NCBI RefSeq assembly: GCF_963576545.1
Contig: NC_083653.1
Span: forward strand, 13,029,858 to 13,093,857
Source of the DNA: Limanda limanda
Taxonomy: Eukaryota > Chordata > Actinopteri > Pleuronectiformes > Pleuronectidae
Reading direction: 5' to 3'
Length of the DNA: 64,000 nt
The translations under genes were made by a program, and so were the position numbers. Of the stretch, positions 58,001 to 64,000 are shown piece after piece. The number at the start of each line of letters is the position of its first letter. The first letter of the stretch is position 1. The notes beneath the pieces were generated by a model. That model was given only the letters and a program-made list of their open reading frames with translations. It made no database searches and was not told the DNA's origin.

Positions 58001-59843
58001 GAATTTTGTACTTTCAACCTGAAAAGTAATTCCATTTTCTATCTCACTTCAAAAAAGTAAAATTTTGTCATGGTACAACATATTGTTAAGGTGTTTCAGC
58101 CCAGTAGTCACGATGAGGGAGTTTCAAGGTAGACAACATGATTTCACCTATTAAATCGATGAGCTGTGCCGTGTTCGGACCATTGACTTAAAAGATGCCA
58201 GTGATTTCATTTTAAACTGAAGTAGCCTCCTGTTTGCTCAAACGTTTACATTACCACTACTAGGAAAAAGCCATAAAATAAATTATATTTCCTCTGTATT
58301 GCTGGTCCTGTCCTGGTTTCTCGAACACCAGTGGGTTTTGAGGGTCAATACAAGAGGATGAGACTTACTTAGAAGTCAACTAACATCTCAAAATACTGTA
58401 GTTCCTATATTATTTATGACATTGCCGTTAACTCCAATACCACACCACGCTTCCAATGCCAAGAGCACCATGGATTCATCTCACATCTCCTTGGGATTTA
58501 ACTGTAATGATTAATATTCCTAGGAAACATTCCTTTATGTAAACGTGGCATTTAAATGTCACAAACACTGGCTAATCAGTTTGGTATTTCGACAGATCTT
58601 CCCTCTCTGTCTGCGACTGTCCACCCCTCTGTCTCAATCTATTTCTGCAGTTTTGGTTCTGTGTCAGTTGGACGCTGCTCTCTTTGCTGGGAGACAACAA
58701 TGAAAAGGAAGTTGCTGGATTGTGATTCTTAACTTTAAATAATGGTTGTGTCATTTGAATTTCTTTCTCTTGACCGAATTTCTTCTTTTACTGGGCAAGA
58801 GTTGCATTTGGTTAAGATTGACACTTGTCACGTCGAGTTCCACAGGAGTTGAGCAAAATGCTTTGCAGAAGGAAAGTTTTGATACGGTTAAAAAAGCCAA
58901 AAAACAAAACAATTTAGTGATACTAGAATTTAAGGGGACGAAAAGAGGAGTTTTTTCAAGGTTTGTCTTTATTCAGAATTTTGAGAGAGAAAGAAACGCT
59001 TTATATCAACTTTATGTTAGATGGGTAACCATTGGAGGGAAGTCAGTACAGAGGAGATATGGTCTCTACCTGCTCTTTCTATGACAAGTGCTGTGTCAAA
59101 ACTTAGCTTTTAATTTGGTGCTATATAAAAAAACAGATTTGTCTTAACTTGACAAGACAGGGAGGACTCACCGACTCCTGTGTACCGAGTTTCAGTTGTC
59201 GAGCCAAGAGTTAATAAAAGCATGTAAAACAGTTTTCAAGATCTCAAAGAGAAGGAAAAAGTTGTGAACGCTAGAAATATCAGTGTAATAAGAAGTACAA
59301 GAACATGTCGTCAGTGAAGAAGGGATAAAGAATATTGAATTTCATAAAGACAGACCATAGTTGAAAAATATATAATACATAATAGAGTTTATTTTTTGAA
59401 GGATAATTGAATTATAATGATACTAAAGCTTTGTGCAATTTTTAAAGAATAAAACCTGTTTTTGGACATATATTAGGTCAGAGTTGCATTTGTTTATGTG
59501 GGTGTGTGTGTGCGTTTATGTTACTTCCTTACTTTAGTAACCTGATAAAATTATCGGACCAATCATATTTTCAGTAGAGGGTAAAGTTACAGACTTAAAG
59601 TTCATCCATCCATTCCAATTAGCTGTAGCTTGTCAAATTAGAACTGAGTAAACCCTCAAAATTACAAATATAACAGTTTCATCTGAATGTTGCACACACA
59701 ATAGCACACACATGCACACAAATCCAAATGCACACAGTTGAGCATGCACACCGAATAAAACCAGACAACTTGAATACGTAGGAAGACACACTCGCACAGG
59801 GCTGGAGGACATCCTTTCTCTGCAGACTATCAATCAGACCAGA

Positions 59844-59898
59844 GTGTGTGTGTGTTTTTGTGTGTGTATGTGTGTGTGTGTGTGTTTGTGTGTGTGTG
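59844..59898. repeat. Interrupted (GT)n microsatellite
   Basis: GT units broken by TTTTGT and TATG over about 55 bp. Confidence 0.85.
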
Positions 59899-62800
59899 TG
59901 CAGACACCGAGCTGAATGTGTCATTAGTAATAATTGCGGGTTGCAGCAGAAGCTCTTTACAGTTATTTAGCATGATTGGCTAACTGATGATGATTAATAC
60001 CATACGCACCATTCAAAGGAATGCACCTGCCCTCCTCACACCGTCTCTCTTTTTCCGCCTCTTCCCTCCTTTCCTCCTCTTTTTCCATTTCTTTGTCTCC
60101 CTTTCCCGGGTCATCCTCTTTTTGACGCTCTGTCTCTGCCTTGTTAATCAAACTATGCAGCAGCAAATTTATGTCTTTGATGGAAAGCTTGTCCATCTGT
60201 TTGTCTCCCCACTGCTGCCTTTGATAGCTTCCTCCATCTGTCTGTCAGATTAGATTTTTTTTTCTCCATCAGTGATCCTACCAAAGAATCGCTGACATTA
60301 TCACAGGAAAGCGGAGAGAGTGAAATGCTCGGCTTTGTCTCGATAGGTTTTATCTGCCGTGCTGCTTTGAAGCGAACTGGACTGAAAGCACGCATGCGAG
60401 GAGATGACAGCAGAGATGGACAAGTTGTTGTTGTTTATGTTTTCCCTGTCTTTATTTAAGAGCATTTTGAGAGCAGTGCTTGTTGATTTCACGTTCGGAT
60501 TTTGTAATGCTTTAACTCAAATCCCTGCGCTCACACTCAAATACAACCTGCTTGTGCTTAGATCGCCAGCTCTTCTCGTGCTCGATTTTTCCTTTGCTCT
60601 CGCATTTTTTCTTCTGCAGCAAGTCCGTCAACGTTCCCCAAAGAATAGGATGCAATGTGTAGAGATGACAAATTAAATTGTTCGCAAAGAAGCAGCGTGA
60701 GGGCAAGGAGAAGGGCTGAAGCTGGATCCCAGGCCATCTTAAATGCAGATAGAAAAAAAAAAACATTTTGTCCGAAAACAAAGATAAAAAACCTTGTAAT
60801 AAACTTCTGAGCTCTTAGGGGTGAATACTTGTGGTTGTATATTAAAGAATTTGCAGTAAAGCCACATTGAATTCAAACAGGAGTTGTGCGAACGGCTTTG
60901 TTCTTTTGCTTTTCCTCTGCCAACTCCTTAATGGCTCAGGCTCCCTCTGCTTGTTGCCTTTTCCCTCCGTTTTTATCTCCCAACCCTCCAGTGGCGCTCC
61001 CTTTCTCTCCTCTCACTCCTTTTTTCTTCCCTTTATCAAAAACCTCTCCCTCATCTTGCTTGTCTTTCTTTTTCCTTTATCCCTCTCTTCTTGCGCCATA
61101 ATTTCTTCCTCCTCCTTTTCTGTTGCTATCATTCCGTTTCTTCCCCTCTCTCCTTCTTGCCTCCACTTCCATTATCTCTCCTTCCTTGTCTACTCTCCTC
61201 TCACCCCACGTTTCCATTCTTCCCTCACTCACTTAATCAGTTTCTGTGTTACTATTCGCCACACACGCACAGAGAGACAGACACACACACACAGACACAC
61301 ACCTCAATGAGGGAGTTTTCTGTGTATACACAGTCTGTTTGATAGAGAGAGCGAGTGAGAGAGAGGGTGTGTGTGTGTGTGTTAGAATAAGTGGGGTTCA
61401 ACTGCTGCATGATAGATAATAAGTATTAGGAGGCACCTCTATTGTACCCAGGGGCTCTTGTTTTGTGTTGAGCAACTGTGTCTGTGTGAGGGGGTGTGCA
61501 TTCATTTATATGTGTGTGTGTTTACTCGTTTCTGGGAGGACCTTTTCCAGCATAGACTCTGACCTTGACAGGACCGGGACATAGCCCAGTCATAATGAAA
61601 CAAAACATCAAGTTGGAGGTCCTGGGTAAGACTTTATTTGTGGTAAGGTTACGGTTAGTAATGGAAATCAATGCAAAGTCCTAATAAGAATAGTTGCGCA
61701 AAAGTGTGTGTGTATCTGTGTGTGTGTGTGTGACCACAGCACTTCACAGTGTGTGAAGTAGTGGGACATGAAGAGTGGAAATGACACCAGACAAACCCAC
61801 AGATGGAGGCCCAGCAGGCTAAGAAACATTACGGCAGCACAAACACATTAACACAAATTAATACACACACACACACTGACACACACACATACACACACAA
61901 AAAATGGTAATCAGACACTGGCCTCTCCCTCTCCCTTAACAACCTCATGGGAACCAAATGAAATCAAGCACATCATTGGTGGTTGTGGTGTGTGCTTCTG
62001 CTTCTATGTACAGGAGCAGAATGAAAGTGAGTGTGTAGTGAATAATATGAGCGTTTCGTTGGGATTACTTTGAAAACATGTACGGGTGCGTCTCCCATGT
62101 AGGTTTGTTGGGTGAGGACCGACTGCAGCCTGGAAACAACACAAGCTGCTTTACCAAAACGTTTCATGTCCTTTCAGTAAGTCAGAAGACAATGGAGTTA
62201 TTGTGTCTGATTCCCGGGCCAAGCTTAAATTAACTTTGTGTCCCGGGCTGAGTGGGAGACATGAAAAGAACCTGTGGTGCTGACAATAAACTGCCAGCCA
62301 ACTTTGTCACCTCATTCAAATGAGCTCCATTGTGCCTGTGTACTGCTCATAGCATCAATGAGCGCTAGGCACTTTATTTCCTCCTGGCCACTGTTGTGAA
62401 GCAGAAAATGTGGCCATATTTCCATAATATTACTCTCGGTGCTATCAGTGAGACCACATTGCTGATCGCCATGTCAGTGGAGTACATGCAGCCAGCACTT
62501 GCTCCCCGTGCATGTGGACAGAAAGGCCCGTCTGTGTGTTTACTCTACAAAACACCCACCAACACATTGCACTTAAGTCAATAATGAGGGCGTAAATCTG
62601 GAAGCCTCTGCATCTTTCCCATCGGTAGGCTACCTGCGACTACACCACCAAACAAACAGCCCTTTCTAATAAGGCAAAACATGATCTCAGTTCAGTGCTG
62701 AGCTCAACCCGTCTGATCTCTGCTTCCTTGACACATTTGGCCTGGTTTGCAGTGCATTGGCCAAAGTGGGTCACCAGTAGCTCCACCCATTATGTCTGCA

Positions 62801-62924
62801 AATCCTTAATTTACCTCTGATTTATTTTGTACATGGTTGCAAGCATATATTCACAGAAACTGATTTATAGTATTTGTAGGACCGAGTAAGGCTTGGTGCT
62901 TACTGAGCCATGACTAAAGACTGT

Positions 62925-63112
62925 ATACAAAACGGATGTGGCCTCCGGGTCTGGAAAGTGAAGCCAATGCGGAAATGCCTGAAATCTGTAGTCTCACAAA
63001 TAACCAGCACAGGGCGACTTCACTGGTGGCAAAAAAATAAGTATTTTAAGTATGGTAGTGTTGTCAGATAAAATGACCCGGCATCTTCCTTCTTTACATA
63101 GTTTATGGTCTC
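62925..63112 (+). mobile_element. Diverged MITE copy, CCATAGACTGTATA family
   Basis: ACTAAAGACTGTATACAAAA, GGAAAGTGAAGCCAATGCGG, AGGGCGACTTCACTGGTGGC and TCTTTACATAGTTTATGGTC give both ends and a short core. Confidence 0.6.
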
Positions 63113-63808
63113 AATTGCTAGGTTCAAGTTTTCACCAAACAGCATGGTGTTCATTTTATAAATTGTGATACATTAAAGTACATTATGCATAAGGTATAGT
63201 GTGATTAGCAGCTAGTGTGGTCCATTAGGTGAAGGTGAGCAGTCTCCTCAGGCTTTCAGTGAGGCTCCACCCCCATCCCCCTCCAAATATGGTTACCTGT
63301 GGTTTCAAAAGCCCAAGATGGCGCTGGACAAAATGCCAAATGCTGGCTGATGTCCCAGTGGGTTGCCACTTGGTCATGACAAAATAATATCAAAGCACCA
63401 ATAACTATTTTAATTGACCAATACGTTTTTACTGTTGGTTAGTGATGTGATTTACTGAATGTCATTTAGCTAATAAAATGCTTGAACAATAGCCAAACGC
63501 AACTGTTCCAGAGCTCAAGGTGACGTCTTTATGTTGCTTGATTTGTCTAACCAACAGTTCAAAACACTAAAGTGTTCAATTTCATTTACAAAAATATACA
63601 ATGGAAAAACGCCAGTACAAAGAGAACAGGTGTGATCTTTTTTCAGATAAATTACGCTCAATTATTAATATTGTTAGTTTTCTCTCAGTTATCTGAATAA
63701 ATAGATGTATGTGTGTGAGAGTATGTGGCTTCATGCATATGATGCCAGAGCTGCTTGTGTGGTCCTCCAAATGTAATTAGATTTAACAGCCAATTCAATC
63801 CATCAAGT

Positions 63809-63813
63809 GTGTG

Positions 63814-63858
<45 letters not shown>
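63809..63858. repeat. (GT)n microsatellite
   Basis: A GT run of about 40 bp, with a preceding GTGTACATGTGT stretch. Confidence 0.93.
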
Positions 63859-63860
<2 letters not shown>

Positions 63861-64000
63861 ATGCATCTGTGCCCGTGTTCATCCTTCCAAAGCCAACGAG
63901 CCACTCCGACTCTCAAACTACTTACAGATATTGCAAAGACAAAAATCTCAGCTTCAGCATCGTCCGCCTGCACCAAACAAAAGCTCTTACAAATTCTCTT

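Overview
The window is ordinary nuclear DNA of a teleost fish, probably a percomorph. It has vertebrate split genes with GT-AG introns, long dinucleotide and trinucleotide microsatellites, a CpG-rich first exon, and many short non-autonomous DNA-transposon copies of kinds common in ray-finned fish. No bacterial, viral or plasmid feature was seen. No rRNA or CRISPR array was seen.

Two protein-coding genes lie head-to-tail on the minus strand, so transcription runs from high to low coordinates. At the left edge is the 5' half of rnf217, an RBR-type E3 ubiquitin ligase: exon 1 at 5124-6062, exon 2 at 488-709 and exon 3 at 40-204. The remaining exons, with the catalytic RING2 cysteine, lie beyond base 1. 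Its CpG-rich promoter is just right of exon 1. Upstream of it in the same orientation is a gene for a four-pass Na+/K+-ATPase-interacting protein, called nkain2 here. Six of its seven inferred coding exons are present: 50353-50490, 49136-49216, 30227-30427, 19881-19941, 15208-15289 and a last one of 10 coding bases at 12049-12058. With a first exon of about 18 codons, which must lie beyond 64000, these give 208 residues, the family length as I recall it. The neighbouring NKAIN2 and RNF217 genes in human have the same order and orientation, which is the main reason for choosing nkain2 among the paralogues.

Most of the window is nkain2 intron. Intron 3 (18.7 kb) carries a complete tRNA-Thr(AGU) gene on the opposite strand at 36140-36212. 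The introns and the intergenic gap hold at least nine fragments of one MITE family recognisable by termini like CCATAGACTGTATA. They also hold a 475-bp element with terminal inverted repeats and a 5-bp target duplication (22283-22757), a 571-bp element with inverted repeats of about 56 bp (47976-48546), a hAT-like MITE (39868-40144), and a frameshifted Myb/SANT-like DNA-binding domain that looks like a PIF/Harbinger remnant (54478-54837).

I found no convincing new biological system. The observations most worth checking concern splicing: pyrimidine microsatellites just upstream of several nkain2 acceptors, a weak rnf217 exon 1 donor followed by a long UG repeat, and an nkain2 donor where failure to splice creates an immediate stop codon. 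Protein comparisons rest on remembered family sequences; no database search was possible.
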